In this document: one piece after another, positions 1 to 8,845 of the stretch
How the letters are laid out: each line of letters opens with the position of its first letter
Numbering within the stretch: the stretch's first letter is position 1
Assembly (NCBI RefSeq): GCF_963667045.1
Contig: NZ_OY762934.1
Coordinates: 936,510 to 1,000,509 of the forward strand
Source of the DNA: an uncultured Cohaesibacter sp.
Lineage (GTDB): Bacteria; Pseudomonadota; Alphaproteobacteria; Rhizobiales; Cohaesibacteraceae
Length of the DNA: 64,000 nt
Direction: 5' to 3'
Position numbers and translations under genes: made by a program
The notes under the pieces: model-generated
The model's database searches: none
Seen by the model: only the letters and a program-made list of their open reading frames with translations
What the model was told of the DNA's origin: nothing

Positions 1-1065
1 CGTGCTACCGATGCCTTGCGTCAACCGGGGTCGTCCTTCAAGCCCTTTGTCTACACCACCGCCCTGATGAACGGCTATAAGCCGAGTTCGGTCATTCAGG
101 ACGCCCCGATCACCATTGGCAACTGGTCACCCAAGAACTATGGCCGTTCCTATGCCGGAGCGGTCACCCTGCTTGATGCCCTGAGGCGCTCGATCAACAC
201 GGTTCCTGTCCGTCTGGCACAGGCGATCGGTCGTGACAAGATCGTCGAAGTGGCTCACAAGATGGGCATTCATTCCGAGTTGAAGATCACGCGGTCCCTG
301 CCCCTTGGTGCGGCCGAAGTCTCGGTCATGGACATGGCGGCGGGCTACGCCGTCTTTGCCTCTGGCGGCAAGAAGGTCACTGCGCATGGCGTGTTGCAAA
401 TTCTAGATTCCAAGGGACAGGTAATCTACGACTTCAAGCGCACCTACAAGCCCGAGCAGATCATCCCGGCAGACGTGATCGCTGGCATGAACCAGATGCT
501 CGTGTCCGTAGTGGAAGCGGGAACGGGCCGCAGGGCCCAGCTCGACGGCATCAAGGCTGCTGGCAAGACGGGCACCACGTCCTCCTACAAGGATGCGTGG
601 TTCTGCGGCTTCACGGGTAACTATTCCACAGCGGTCTGGTTTGGCAATGACGACAATCACGACACCCGGCGCGTCACTGGCGGCACGCTTCCGGCCATGG
701 CCTGGCAGAAGATCATGACGGCGGCCCATCAGCAGGTTGAACTCAAGCCAATGCCCTATATCGAGGATCCGGTCATCTTCCAGAAGGCTCATCAGGCCAT
801 TCAGATGGCTGATTCCGGACGGATCAAGGACATCAAGAACCAACGCAACATGCAGCGGCTTTCGCCTACGGTGGTCAAGCAGCTCGACCAGTTGTCCACC
901 CTGTTCCGTCAGGAAGACACCCCTGCCAGCGGAGGCCCTCTGCCTTCAGAAGACGCAGCAACTCCGGGGCGGTCGCAAGGAGCAAGGCAGCCGGTTCCGG
1001 GCCTCAGCCAGTTGCAAAGACCGGCGCGTGGTGGGCTGACCGAACTCAAGACCGCGTGGCGATAA
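1..1065 (+). CDS. Class A penicillin-binding protein, C-terminal part (partial at window edge)
   Basis: This is the transpeptidase half of a bifunctional peptidoglycan synthase of the PBP1A type, which polymerises and cross-links glycan strands at the outer face of the inner membrane. The reading frame is open from base 1, so the N-terminal membrane anchor and glycosyltransferase domain lie upstream of the window. The three active-site motifs are visible: SxxK as SSFK, with the nucleophile Ser codon at bases 31-33; SxN as SIN; and KTG within AGKTGTTSSYKDAWF. The last 70 or so residues are a Pro/Gly/Gln-rich tail, which is common in this family. No neighbouring gene shares its transcript clearly; the next plus-strand gene is about 365 bases away. 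The family call is secure. The choice between mrcA and ponA naming is not, so no symbol is given. Confidence 0.93.
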   Translation, partial: RATDALRQPGSSFKPFVYTTALMNGYKPSSVIQDAPITIGNWSPKNYGRSYAGAVTLLDALRRSINTVPVRLAQAIGRDKIVEVAHKMGIHSELKITRSLPLGAAEVSVMDMAAGYAVFASGGKKVTAHGVLQILDSKGQVIYDFKRTYKPEQIIPADVIAGMNQMLVSVVEAGTGRRAQLDGIKAAGKTGTTSSYKDAWFCGFTGNYSTAVWFGNDDNHDTRRVTGGTLPAMAWQKIMTAAHQQVELKPMPYIEDPVIFQKAHQAIQMADSGRIKDIKNQRNMQRLSPTVVKQLDQLSTLFRQEDTPASGGPLPSEDAATPGRSQGARQPVPGLSQLQRPARGGLTELKTAWR

Positions 1066-1430
1066 TGCCAATCCGGTTTCATGAATCGGAAGCGCCCGTT
1101 CCATTGCTGCTGTCAGTCGTCATGACCGGTTGAATTGGCCTGTTGTCTTTTTGGCGCCTAAAGGTTGGATCTGGCCATTCAGGAATTGACCTTTTCTGAA
1201 ATCCCTGTACGGATACTGTTGGCAATTCGAACACGGTAGACAGCAACAGTATCATCAAGTGTGACCCAACATTGCCAATGGTGCAACAGGGCGCGAAGCG
1301 GCTTGCGTCATTGCCTTGAAAAGGCTTCCGGTCGCCGTTCTACCGATTTGAGGCTTGATACTGATCGAAGGCAACTCGCGCGTATGTCCCCGGACAAGTG
1401 CGATTGCAAACCTGGATGAGGCCCTGAAGC
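1066..1430. other. Intergenic region with a 10-bp dyad
   Basis: No gene is supported here. The notable structure is a perfect 10-bp inverted repeat (GATACTGTTG at 1212-1221 and CAACAGTATC at 1244-1253), loosely nested with TTGGCAAT/ATTGCCAA further out. It could be an operator for the DUF1214/DUF1254 pair or part of a 3' end for the PBP gene. No U-tract follows it, so a classical terminator is unlikely. Confidence 0.4.
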
Positions 1431-2006
1431 GTGCGTCTGATTGGAGACATAATTCTTTTCGCCGTTGTCGCCGTCGGCCTTGGAATCGGTAGCGCCTATT
1501 TCGCTGTCAATCACACTGACCATCTGGGCCTGTTTCAGGTCGGCCCCTGGCGGGCATGGCCAGAGGCAGCCGGCCCGGACGTCAATCCCTATTCAAAGGC
1601 CGATCAGGCCCGACGCGGCTCTCTGCATTTGGCTTCTGGCGAGGGCCTTGCCTTCACCGCGACAACGGATGACGAGGGCACGCCGCTGGATGGATCCTGC
1701 CAATATCGGATCACGGGCGAGGAAATGCCCTCCCGAGTCTGGACGCTGAGCCTTCTCACCCGCAATAACGCACTCGTCGACAATCCCTCTGCCCGCTACA
1801 GCTTTCACAGTCAGGATGTGGCCCGCGTTGGCGGCAGCCACTTTGAGATCGTGACCGGCCCAAGCGCGCGTGGCGGAGACTGGCTGAGCAGCCCGGTGGA
1901 TGCACCTTTCAAGCTGGTCTTGCGCCTGTATGAAACGCCTCACACCCGCGGTGGTGGCTATTCGGAAATCAAGCTTCCTCAGATAGCCTGGACGAGTTGC
2001 CAATGA
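1431..2006 (+). CDS. DUF1214 domain-containing membrane-anchored protein
   Basis: A 191-residue protein with one N-terminal membrane segment (about residues 5-25) followed by a soluble, probably periplasmic, domain. The core resembles the DUF1214 fold: a SGEGLAFTATTDDEG-like stretch, then a CQYRI...W.LSLL segment where related proteins have a FWSLT-type motif. The function of the family is unknown. It overlaps the next gene by four bases (ATGA at 2003-2006), so the two are probably co-translated. The pairing of a DUF1214 protein with a short DUF1254 protein is common in Hyphomicrobiales. The domain call is from recalled family patterns. The GTG at 1431 is the apparent start; no strong ribosome-binding site stands out. 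Confidence 0.7.
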   Translation: MRLIGDIILFAVVAVGLGIGSAYFAVNHTDHLGLFQVGPWRAWPEAAGPDVNPYSKADQARRGSLHLASGEGLAFTATTDDEGTPLDGSCQYRITGEEMPSRVWTLSLLTRNNALVDNPSARYSFHSQDVARVGGSHFEIVTGPSARGGDWLSSPVDAPFKLVLRLYETPHTRGGGYSEIKLPQIAWTSCQ

Positions 2007-2563
2007 TCCGAGAAACCCTGATCTTTTTTGCAGCTCTTGTCGTTGGTGCGATCATCCATATCGTGACTATCTTTGCCCTGCCCTATTTCGCGGAAAACGA
2101 CATCTGGAACCGGATTCTACAAATTGGCCCCGTTCACACGGTCCATGTGATTTCCGATCCGAAACAGGCCCTTGACCTGTCGGGCGATCTCGACCCGACC
2201 TTTGCCTTTGCCATTTGCCGCACCGACGTGTCACAGGCTCCGGTGCTGTTCAAGGGGCGGATACCCAGCGATTTCTGGAGCCTTGACTATGTCGACCGCG
2301 GTGGCCGAAGCCAGTTCAGCCTGACCAACCAGATTTCAGGTTCCACCCTTAACGTGGTGCTCGCCACCAAGGGACAGCAGCGTCTGATGTCTGAACGTCC
2401 GGATCTGATGGACGAAACGGCGATTGTCATATCAGCCACAGAGGACAAGGGTTTCCTGCTGGTGCGGGCGCTTGTGGCCTCGGAGCGAGACCGGGACACG
2501 ATCGCCAACGGGCTTTCCCACGCCGCCTGTGGCCCGCTATGGACGGAAGAGACATTTCAGTAA
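2003..2563 (+). CDS. DUF1254 domain-containing membrane-anchored protein
   Basis: The ATG at 2003 overlaps the stop codon of the upstream DUF1214 gene (ATGA), so I chose it over the in-frame TTG at 1997. The product is about 186 residues with one N-terminal membrane helix (IFFAALVVGAIIHIVTIFAL, near residues 7-26) and a soluble domain of about 150 residues. It resembles the short DUF1254 proteins found next to DUF1214 proteins in rhizobia. The function is unknown. The tight overlap suggests the two products act together at the membrane. Confidence 0.7.
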   Translation: MIRETLIFFAALVVGAIIHIVTIFALPYFAENDIWNRILQIGPVHTVHVISDPKQALDLSGDLDPTFAFAICRTDVSQAPVLFKGRIPSDFWSLDYVDRGGRSQFSLTNQISGSTLNVVLATKGQQRLMSERPDLMDETAIVISATEDKGFLLVRALVASERDRDTIANGLSHAACGPLWTEETFQ

Positions 2564-2666
2564 CCCGGCGGCCAGTAGCAAGCAGCCCAGCAACAATTCT
2601 GCCAAGGTCCCGGAGAGTAGCATTTCCCATCGCTTTCGGGCAACCGGCAGCGGCAGTGCCTAGTGA

Positions 2667-3560
2667 TTATTTGATGAGCGTCCGATCCACCTTGTCCCAC
2701 TGGCGGCGAGTGTAACGGGACGGGATTGGCGCATTGACGGCATGATTGGTGCCGTCGCTGGCCAACGTACCATTCTGCGCTTCAAAATCGGCAAGCAGCA
2801 GCTGCAAAGCCTTGTTGGCATCGGCGACGCGATCCGAAGGCGTTTCGATCTCGAGTTTCTTGATCGCATAGGCATAGGCTGTCATGCGGTATTTCATCGC
2901 CCTCCAGACCCAGGCAACGTAGCGTCTGTTTTCATCGACCCGGGCATAGGCATTCTTCAACTCGCGCGGATCCATGTCCACCTTGCGGTGCAGCGCAGCC
3001 ATGCGTTCATTGTCCATGGCCATGACCTTCTCAGCCACCGGCACAAACGCTGCCATCGCTTCGCGGTCCTGCTCGATGTCGGTGATGACGCGCTCATAGC
3101 GAACATGGTGAGAAGCGTATTTATCCGCCCGCAAGGCCCAGTAATAGCGCTTGGGATCAAACCCCATATCGATCAGCGGGGTCAGTCTCGCAATCTGGGT
3201 TTCCGTGAGCAGATGCAGGCTCACATCCTCAAGCGAGGGAAAGAAGTTCCAGAGATTGAGAGAGATCCAGTCCTTGGCATGCGGCGGTCGGATCAGGTTC
3301 CAGGCAAGGTTCCGCATTTCCTTTTCTTCATCGGTGAAATTGAAGTCGGACACCAGCTCGCCGGTCATCTTGGCCTTGAGTTTGCCAGCTCCCCCCATGA
3401 ACGCCTCGGCAAAGCTGTTGCTTTCCGGGCGCCCAAGATCGCCGACGCGGGACGAACAGGAGGAAAGCGCAAGAGCCAGAACACAAAGCGCCATCGGGCG
3501 CAGAATGCCCCGCCCTGCAAACCTCAGACTTAAGTATATGAAGTAACTTGTCTTTTTCAA
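2667..3560 (-). CDS. Conserved lipoprotein of unknown function
   Basis: A protein of up to 297 residues with a lipoprotein signal: a hydrophobic stretch MALCVLALALSSC ending in a lipobox whose Cys would be acylated. The mature part is mostly helical and charged, rich in Trp, Arg and Met (e.g. YVAWVWRAMKYRMTAYAYA), with no domain I recognise. The longest frame starts at a TTG at 3560. An ATG at 3494 sits directly before the hydrophobic core but leaves no basic n-region, so the exact start is uncertain. It is transcribed divergently from the DUF2336 gene, sharing a 330-base promoter region that contains a CtrA-type box. Confidence 0.75.
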   Translation of the reverse strand: MKKTSYFIYLSLRFAGRGILRPMALCVLALALSSCSSRVGDLGRPESNSFAEAFMGGAGKLKAKMTGELVSDFNFTDEEKEMRNLAWNLIRPPHAKDWISLNLWNFFPSLEDVSLHLLTETQIARLTPLIDMGFDPKRYYWALRADKYASHHVRYERVITDIEQDREAMAAFVPVAEKVMAMDNERMAALHRKVDMDPRELKNAYARVDENRRYVAWVWRAMKYRMTAYAYAIKKLEIETPSDRVADANKALQLLLADFEAQNGTLASDGTNHAVNAPIPSRYTRRQWDKVDRTLIK

Positions 3561-3760
3561 AGGCAGCGCATTCCCGGAGCGTCATGCGAGAGTTGATCAT
3601 GCATGACCTTGATATTACAATTGCGATAAATGTCTCGAATCGACTTCTCGTCCATTGTTGAGCATAAGCCTGGATAAGCCAAGGGGTCGTTTTCAAAAGA
3701 CAAAAAGCTGTTGCGTAGTCCGTATCTTGATGTCGAAAACTGCTGGCCATTTCTTTATGG

Positions 3761-3775
3761 TTAACAGCATGTTAA
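3761..3775. promoter_or_regulatory. Perfect CtrA-type box
   Basis: TTAA-cagcatg-TTAA matches the full CtrA consensus TTAA-N7-TTAA without a mismatch. It lies 120 bases before the DUF2336 gene start (3895) and about 185 bases before the divergent lipoprotein gene. CtrA is the cell-cycle master regulator in this class of bacteria. The match is seen directly; occupancy is inferred. Confidence 0.55.
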
Positions 3776-3894
3776 AGAATACCGTCGAGTATGTGAACTG
3801 ACAGGTCTGGGATATTGTTGTCATTTTGAGGTCGACTGGATGGGAATAGCTGTTTTCTCAGCTCTAGCCGTGTTTGGCACGAGGGGTTTCTGAA

Positions 3895-6800
3895 GTGAAA
3901 TCGCCCGACGCACGGTCACGTCTTGTGGAGGAAACAGAAAGCTATTTCATCGCTGGCCAGTTTGGTCGGTTGCCGCGCGCGGAGCTTACACAGGCGTTTC
4001 GTCGCCTCTTCGGCTCGACCGCGCTGGAGGATCGCATCAGGCTTGCGGAGCGGCTCTGCAAAGAACGGGCTATTCCTTGTGAGATCGTGCAGTTGCTCTG
4101 TTGCGATGTTGACGCAGTGGCAGCGCCCGTGCTGGCGCATTCTCCCCTGCTGGAAGCGTGTGATTTGACAGCGCAGATCATGCAGGGGAGTTGCGCAAAG
4201 CGGGCAGCCATTGCGCAGCGCTCCGATTTGAGCGCGATCGTGATATCCCAGCTGCTTTTATTTGGCGAACCGCCGGTGGCGCGTGCGCTGGCGGACAATA
4301 CAGAAATACATTCTCTGATATCACGCCCGATGCAGACGAAAATCGAGCGGATAGGCAGAACAGCTTTTGAACATACGAGGCCTACGGCAATGTCTCAGGA
4401 TAAAGATAAGCTTGATGCGCTGGTTTCTTCGATGGAACAGGATTGGTGTGCGCACTTCAAGCCGGAAGCCCTCGATACGCAGGAGCCCCTCGCGCGGGCA
4501 TCCTTTACAATTTCAGCCATGGACGAAGAAACCCCGCTCTCTGCCATCTCCGACGCCCTTGCTGGCGAGGAGACCACGATAGGACAGGCCACAGCACCCG
4601 AGACTGTTCTGGCTCAGACCGAGCCTGTCGCATCAGACTCCATGCTGTTGCTGGACGAAGCGGACATGAAGATTCTTGATCAGCTTTCCGAAAGCGACTG
4701 GGATGCCCTAGATGACCAAGCCATCGAAGCGCTCGCCCGCCAGCTTGCGACCGAGGATAATGCTCGGCTCGCCGAGATGGAAACGGGAGCCGAGTATGGC
4801 CTTCCGAATGAAGCGATCCTTGAACAGGAGCCTGCCGCAGAGGGCGCTGAGAATACAGAAAACCAGTTTGTCGCAGCGCCTATCGCCGAAGCTCAACCTG
4901 AGGACGCCGTGTCTTTGGCCATTGAGGACATTGTGCTTGAAGAGCCGTCTGGGGAACTGCCAGACGACCTTGATGATCTGGAGATGATCGACAGTCCGTC
5001 CGTGTCATACACCGGGGATGCATTGGAGGAAGACGCGGGACCTGCCTCCTTCACCATCGGCGTTTTTGACAGCGAGAATGCGGCCGTCCCTCCCCTTCGA
5101 GCACCGCTTGGCCCCAACGAGCGGGAAGCCATCGTGGCGTTTCGTCAGCCAGAGGCGCTCGAGGAGGATCTGGAAGAGCTGCTTGTTGCACGCGCCACCA
5201 GAAAGCAGGCGCCCGATGTAACACCACAGGATACGCAAGCGGGCATTGAGGAAGAGCTGTTTGAACAGGGCACCAGGCGATCGTTCACAATCTCGGCGAA
5301 ACCCGCCTCCAGCTTCGATCTGGCCCCGCCCCAGATGAACAGGCTGACGTCTGGCACGGCTCCTGCTGAAAAGCGTAAGGACGTCCCGTCTTACAGGCTT
5401 TCTCCAATCGATGACCTCAAGTCTGCGCTCAAGCGGCCGTTGGATCTCGCCGAGGAACAGCTGCTGGCCAAAACCCGCGTAAAGCTCGAAACGGCCCTCA
5501 CTGGGAAGGACAAGCTCCCCGCCGAGCCGGAAGGCACCGGCGAGCGAAAAGCACAGATCACACTCACCATTCGCAAGTCCGGCGACAATGCCGCTTCGGA
5601 TTTGCCGAAAGCTGCGCCCATAATGGAGCCAGCCTCCATGCCAACTCCTGTTGTGAGCGAGAACAAGGCTTCATCCGCGACCATTGCCAAGGCACCAGTT
5701 CGGGCGGCCCCTTCGGTCAGCATTCCCGGTATCCACCTGACTTCGGCAACCGAGGGCGATTGGGAGCGCGCTCTTGCCAGACTGACCGGGGAGGCATCAC
5801 CGCAAGACAGCGACGATGAAGAGCCTCGCGTCTTCTCGGTGCCAGCCAGCAGCGCTGTGAACAAGATGAACATGACATCTGCTCGTGCCGAGAGCCCATT
5901 GGCCAAGGTCGAGGATAATGCATTGCACCCGGTTGTCGAAGCAATCGAGAGCGAGCTGTCCATTGATGCCTTCTCTGAGGAAACCGACGTCAACAACAGT
6001 GAAGACTCACTCGCGCCGCATGAGCCCGTTGCACCACGTTCCCGGCTCACTCCTGACGAACCGACTTTTGCCGAACCTCTGCCTATTCCACATGGGACCC
6101 TCAGACCGGAAACCGAAGTTTCAGCTTCCAACAGCGACGCACCACTCATCCACGAGCGTGCCCCCCTTGGCTTCATGCCGGACATGATCAGCTTTGCCGG
6201 ACTTGATCTGGTTGAGGCCGAGCCGGACCTGCCGTCGGCGACAGAACTTTTGCTCAGACAGTCCGGTTTCGCTGCGCCCCGTGTGGAACTTGTCGAGCCG
6301 ATTGACATCGACATTCTGGAGAATGGCAAGCTCACGCGGCTGGAAGATCTTGACACGACACCGATGCAGGTCATCAGCGAGCAGCTTGAAGCTCAGCGCG
6401 AAGCACTCAATGCATTGCGGCTCCAGATGAAGCGCTATGAGGATGCGTCCAGCATCTCGAGGGGTCAGTCCTATCTCGGCAAAGACAATGCCGCGCCATC
6501 CACACCTGACGTGCCAGAATCCCCAGAAGCGGCGTCCAGCGACGACGACCTGTTGTCCTTGCCGAAGTTTTCCGGCCACCGGCTCGTGGATGTCGAGGAA
6601 TATCAGGCTATCCGGCAGACGACCGCCGAGATGGAAGAGACCGAAGCTGAAATCGCTCCGGCGCCAGCGTCATACAGGTCTTCAGACCCCATCGCTCTTG
6701 CTGCCATGGCCATCGCTCCGATTGGCAGCACGGGGATCGCGGACCGATTCTTCGCCTTCGATGAAGAGACCCGCCTCACCCTGATCCAGTCGATCCTTGC

Positions 6801-7344
6801 CGAAACGCTGGTCGACGTGGCCCATCAGGAAGCGGACGACAAATCGCGCGCCCTTCTTGGCGAAGACGTCATCCACGAGCTGGTAGCTGCCCGCTTCAGC
6901 AACGACAGGATCCGTCTGGCCGACCTGATGCATGACATTTCCGGCCATCGTCGCCTCGACATGATCCAGCTGCTTCAGGACAAGGGCGGGGAAGCACTTG
7001 TAGTCTACCTCTATTCCATCGGCGTCGACGAGAGCAGCAGCCTTTCCATCCTGCTGCATGGACCGGATGCGATATCGCACGACTACAACAAGATCTCGCG
7101 TCTGATGACGCTCTACCATCAGCTCTATCCGGCAGCCGCGCACAAGATCGTCACGCAGCTGTTCGGTGAGCCACGCCGCATCACAGCGAAGCATCAGCCG
7201 ATCCACGACGAAGGCTCTGGCAAGGCTTCTCCTCGCCTCAGAGGCATAGGCCAGGAGCATCAGACACAGAATGGCGAATCCCAGGAAAGTCCGTCGGCGG
7301 CGACAGGCTTTGGCCGCAGGACGAGCCAACCCGATCAGGCCTGA
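3895..7344 (+). CDS. Large split DUF2336 protein with acidic disordered centre
   Basis: A 1149-residue protein. The GTG at 3895 is chosen because GAGGGG (3881-3886) sits 8 bases upstream; a TTG at 3874 is in frame but lacks a site. Residues 1 to about 150 are HEAT-like DUF2336 sequence (LxxRxxLAERLCKE, LAHSPLL, RxAIAQRSDLSAIVISQLL). Residues about 925-1100 look like the C-terminal half of the same family (DRFFAFDEETRLTLIQSI, DVIHELVAARFSNDRIRLAD, MTLYHQLYPAAAHKI). Between them lie about 770 residues rich in Glu, Asp, Pro and Ala that should be disordered. This linker carries a repeated motif: ASFTIS near 202, ASFTIG near 384, RSFTIS near 462 and a relic TLTI near 556. Ordinary DUF2336 proteins are about 350-400 residues, so the long insertion is unusual. 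The function is unknown. A CtrA box upstream suggests cell-cycle control. Confidence 0.8.
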   Translation: MKSPDARSRLVEETESYFIAGQFGRLPRAELTQAFRRLFGSTALEDRIRLAERLCKERAIPCEIVQLLCCDVDAVAAPVLAHSPLLEACDLTAQIMQGSCAKRAAIAQRSDLSAIVISQLLLFGEPPVARALADNTEIHSLISRPMQTKIERIGRTAFEHTRPTAMSQDKDKLDALVSSMEQDWCAHFKPEALDTQEPLARASFTISAMDEETPLSAISDALAGEETTIGQATAPETVLAQTEPVASDSMLLLDEADMKILDQLSESDWDALDDQAIEALARQLATEDNARLAEMETGAEYGLPNEAILEQEPAAEGAENTENQFVAAPIAEAQPEDAVSLAIEDIVLEEPSGELPDDLDDLEMIDSPSVSYTGDALEEDAGPASFTIGVFDSENAAVPPLRAPLGPNEREAIVAFRQPEALEEDLEELLVARATRKQAPDVTPQDTQAGIEEELFEQGTRRSFTISAKPASSFDLAPPQMNRLTSGTAPAEKRKDVPSYRLSPIDDLKSALKRPLDLAEEQLLAKTRVKLETALTGKDKLPAEPEGTGERKAQITLTIRKSGDNAASDLPKAAPIMEPASMPTPVVSENKASSATIAKAPVRAAPSVSIPGIHLTSATEGDWERALARLTGEASPQDSDDEEPRVFSVPASSAVNKMNMTSARAESPLAKVEDNALHPVVEAIESELSIDAFSEETDVNNSEDSLAPHEPVAPRSRLTPDEPTFAEPLPIPHGTLRPETEVSASNSDAPLIHERAPLGFMPDMISFAGLDLVEAEPDLPSATELLLRQSGFAAPRVELVEPIDIDILENGKLTRLEDLDTTPMQVISEQLEAQREALNALRLQMKRYEDASSISRGQSYLGKDNAAPSTPDVPESPEAASSDDDLLSLPKFSGHRLVDVEEYQAIRQTTAEMEETEAEIAPAPASYRSSDPIALAAMAIAPIGSTGIADRFFAFDEETRLTLIQSILAETLVDVAHQEADDKSRALLGEDVIHELVAARFSNDRIRLADLMHDISGHRRLDMIQLLQDKGGEALVVYLYSIGVDESSSLSILLHGPDAISHDYNKISRLMTLYHQLYPAAAHKIVTQLFGEPRRITAKHQPIHDEGSGKASPRLRGIGQEHQTQNGESQESPSAATGFGRRTSQPDQA

Positions 7345-7371
7345 TTTTCCTGCCGCGCGAACGACAAGAAA

Positions 7372-7409
7372 AACCCGCAGGCTTTGGCAAGAGCTGCGGG
7401 TTTCTTTTT
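7372..7409 (+). terminator. Rho-independent terminator of the DUF2336 gene
   Basis: AACCCGCAG (7372-7380) pairs with CTGCGGGTT (7394-7402) around a 13-base loop, followed by TCTTTTTA. It lies 28 bases after the stop codon, between two convergent genes. Confidence 0.8.
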
Positions 7410-7436
7410 ATGCAAATGGGAGCGGAACGCCAGCGC

Positions 7437-7784
7437 TCAGTCGTCGGCCAACAGCAGATCGTGACTGGCTTCGGCACATTCGGTTTCGACGACCCAGAAG
7501 TCACTGTCGAACTTCTCTTCCTTCTCCAGTCGATCCATAATGTCAAAGGTCGAGACAGCCTCCAGACACCGGCGAAACAGCCGATCGCCCAGTCGTGAAT
7601 TCTCCTCCGAATAGGAAAGCTGACTGGCGGGTTCATAGAGGTCGTGCATCCCATCAAGCCGGTCAACCCGAACGAATATGGCGCCTGCCTCGCGCGCGCC
7701 ACGACGCACCAATACTGAAGGTTTGCCCGCAGAATTTCGGCGACGCAGATAGGCGGAGACCCAGAGGTCTGAAGTAAGGCGCAT
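7437..7784 (-). CDS. DUF1491 family protein
   Basis: A 115-residue soluble protein matching DUF1491: it opens MRLTSDLWVSAYLRRRN, then has VRRGAREAGAIFVRVDRLDG, and ends in an acidic FWVVETE segment. No catalytic role is established for the family. It is the last gene of a minus-strand run behind the peptidoglycan-binding membrane protein (gap 27 bases) and the DivJ-like kinase. The start has AAGAAG about 7 bases upstream. Confidence 0.85.
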   Translation of the reverse strand: MRLTSDLWVSAYLRRRNSAGKPSVLVRRGAREAGAIFVRVDRLDGMHDLYEPASQLSYSEENSRLGDRLFRRCLEAVSTFDIMDRLEKEEKFDSDFWVVETECAEASHDLLLADD

Positions 7785-7811
7785 GAATTGTCTTCTTGGT
7801 AGGAGTTACGG

Positions 7812-8762
7812 TTAGCCCAGATCGAGATAACCCATGACCATCATTTCCTGCAACAGACGATCGTTCACTTGGCCGGTAACAGGATGGCCACGGCTGCGCT
7901 GGAAGCTGGCAATTGCAGAGCTGGTGCGGCTGCCCATGACGCCATCAACAGTGAGATTCTCATAGCCGATCTTCTTCAGGGCTTTCTGAACCTTGATCAG
8001 CACCGGGTCACCGGACACGGTCTGGGCAGAGGAGCCGGGAATGTCTTCGGGCGGAACCGGACCATTGCTCGAGGCCATCAGCTGGACCATGTTCTGTTCC
8101 TGAAGGATCTGCTGACGAGGCTCTGGCCGTGGCGTAACAGCAAGGCGCTGCGAAGAACGCACCGGTACAGCTTGCGGCTCCGTTGCCGGTTTGATGCGCG
8201 GCAGGGCTTCAAGCTGGCTTGTCGTTTGCTGTGGTGTCTCATCCAGACGCGGTTGCGGTTGCGGGCTGGTCTGCAAAATGGACCCGACGGTTTCGACGGA
8301 ACCGTTCTGACTGACGCGAACGCGTTCAACTTGCGACACCTTGCCCGCCGCCAGTGTTTTGCGACCGGTCAGAATGTCGTAGAGTTCCTTCGAGACCTTG
8401 CCGTTTACCGGCAGGCCGACATAGTCCTGATAGGCGGCGATCGCCTCTTGTGTCTGGCTACCCTCCATACCATCGATCGGCCCGGCGTAATAGCCAGCAA
8501 TGGTCAGGGCATTCTGGATGGACAGAACCATGGTCGTGCGGGCCGTCTGGCCTTCAACAGCGGATTCGGACGTGCGAGCCTTAAGGCTGTCCTTGCGCAC
8601 GCTGTTCATCATCTGCAGTTCGGCGGACTTTGGCTGATACAACAATGCATTGCCGATAATGGCCGCACTCGTGAGCGCCATGACCAGAATGCCAACCAGG
8701 GCGAGCGGGCTTCTTTTCCCCTCGTCTTCCCAGTTTTCATAATCGTCATATGTCTCTGACAT
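7812..8762 (-). CDS. Membrane-anchored protein with two peptidoglycan-binding domains
   Basis: About 316 residues. The ATG at 8762 is preferred over the one at 8777 because GAGG lies 9 bases before it. The order is: an acidic cytoplasmic N-terminus (SETYDDYENWEDEGK), one membrane helix (ALVGILVMALTSAAIIGNAL), a first PG_binding_1 repeat near residues 73-135 (AGYYAGPIDGMEGSQTQEAI), a Pro/Gln-rich linker, and a second repeat at the C-terminus (IGYENLTVDGVMGSRTSSAI). It probably spans the inner membrane and touches the cell wall from the periplasm. It sits 83 bases downstream of a DivJ-like kinase on the same strand and 27 bases before DUF1491. The shared operon suggests, but does not prove, a link between wall state and cell-cycle signalling. 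Confidence 0.85.
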   Translation of the reverse strand: MSETYDDYENWEDEGKRSPLALVGILVMALTSAAIIGNALLYQPKSAELQMMNSVRKDSLKARTSESAVEGQTARTTMVLSIQNALTIAGYYAGPIDGMEGSQTQEAIAAYQDYVGLPVNGKVSKELYDILTGRKTLAAGKVSQVERVRVSQNGSVETVGSILQTSPQPQPRLDETPQQTTSQLEALPRIKPATEPQAVPVRSSQRLAVTPRPEPRQQILQEQNMVQLMASSNGPVPPEDIPGSSAQTVSGDPVLIKVQKALKKIGYENLTVDGVMGSRTSSAIASFQRSRGHPVTGQVNDRLLQEMMVMGYLDLG

Positions 8763-8845
8763 TGCGTTTTGCCTCATAATTCGGTTGCTCTACTACCGAT
8801 TCAGTTGTTGTCCGTCTGGCCACTTTCAATCCGGGACAAACCGGA

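Noticed and set aside
5391-6374. A 327-codon Ser-rich open frame antisense to the DUF2336 linker
   Set aside because: It mirrors the Glu/Asp/Ala-rich linker read backwards. Composition explains the absence of stops, and the conserved ends of the sense protein confirm the plus strand.
7869-8759. A 296-codon plus-strand frame over the peptidoglycan-binding protein gene
   Set aside because: The minus strand gives two clear PG_binding_1 repeats and a membrane helix; the plus-strand product has no family features.
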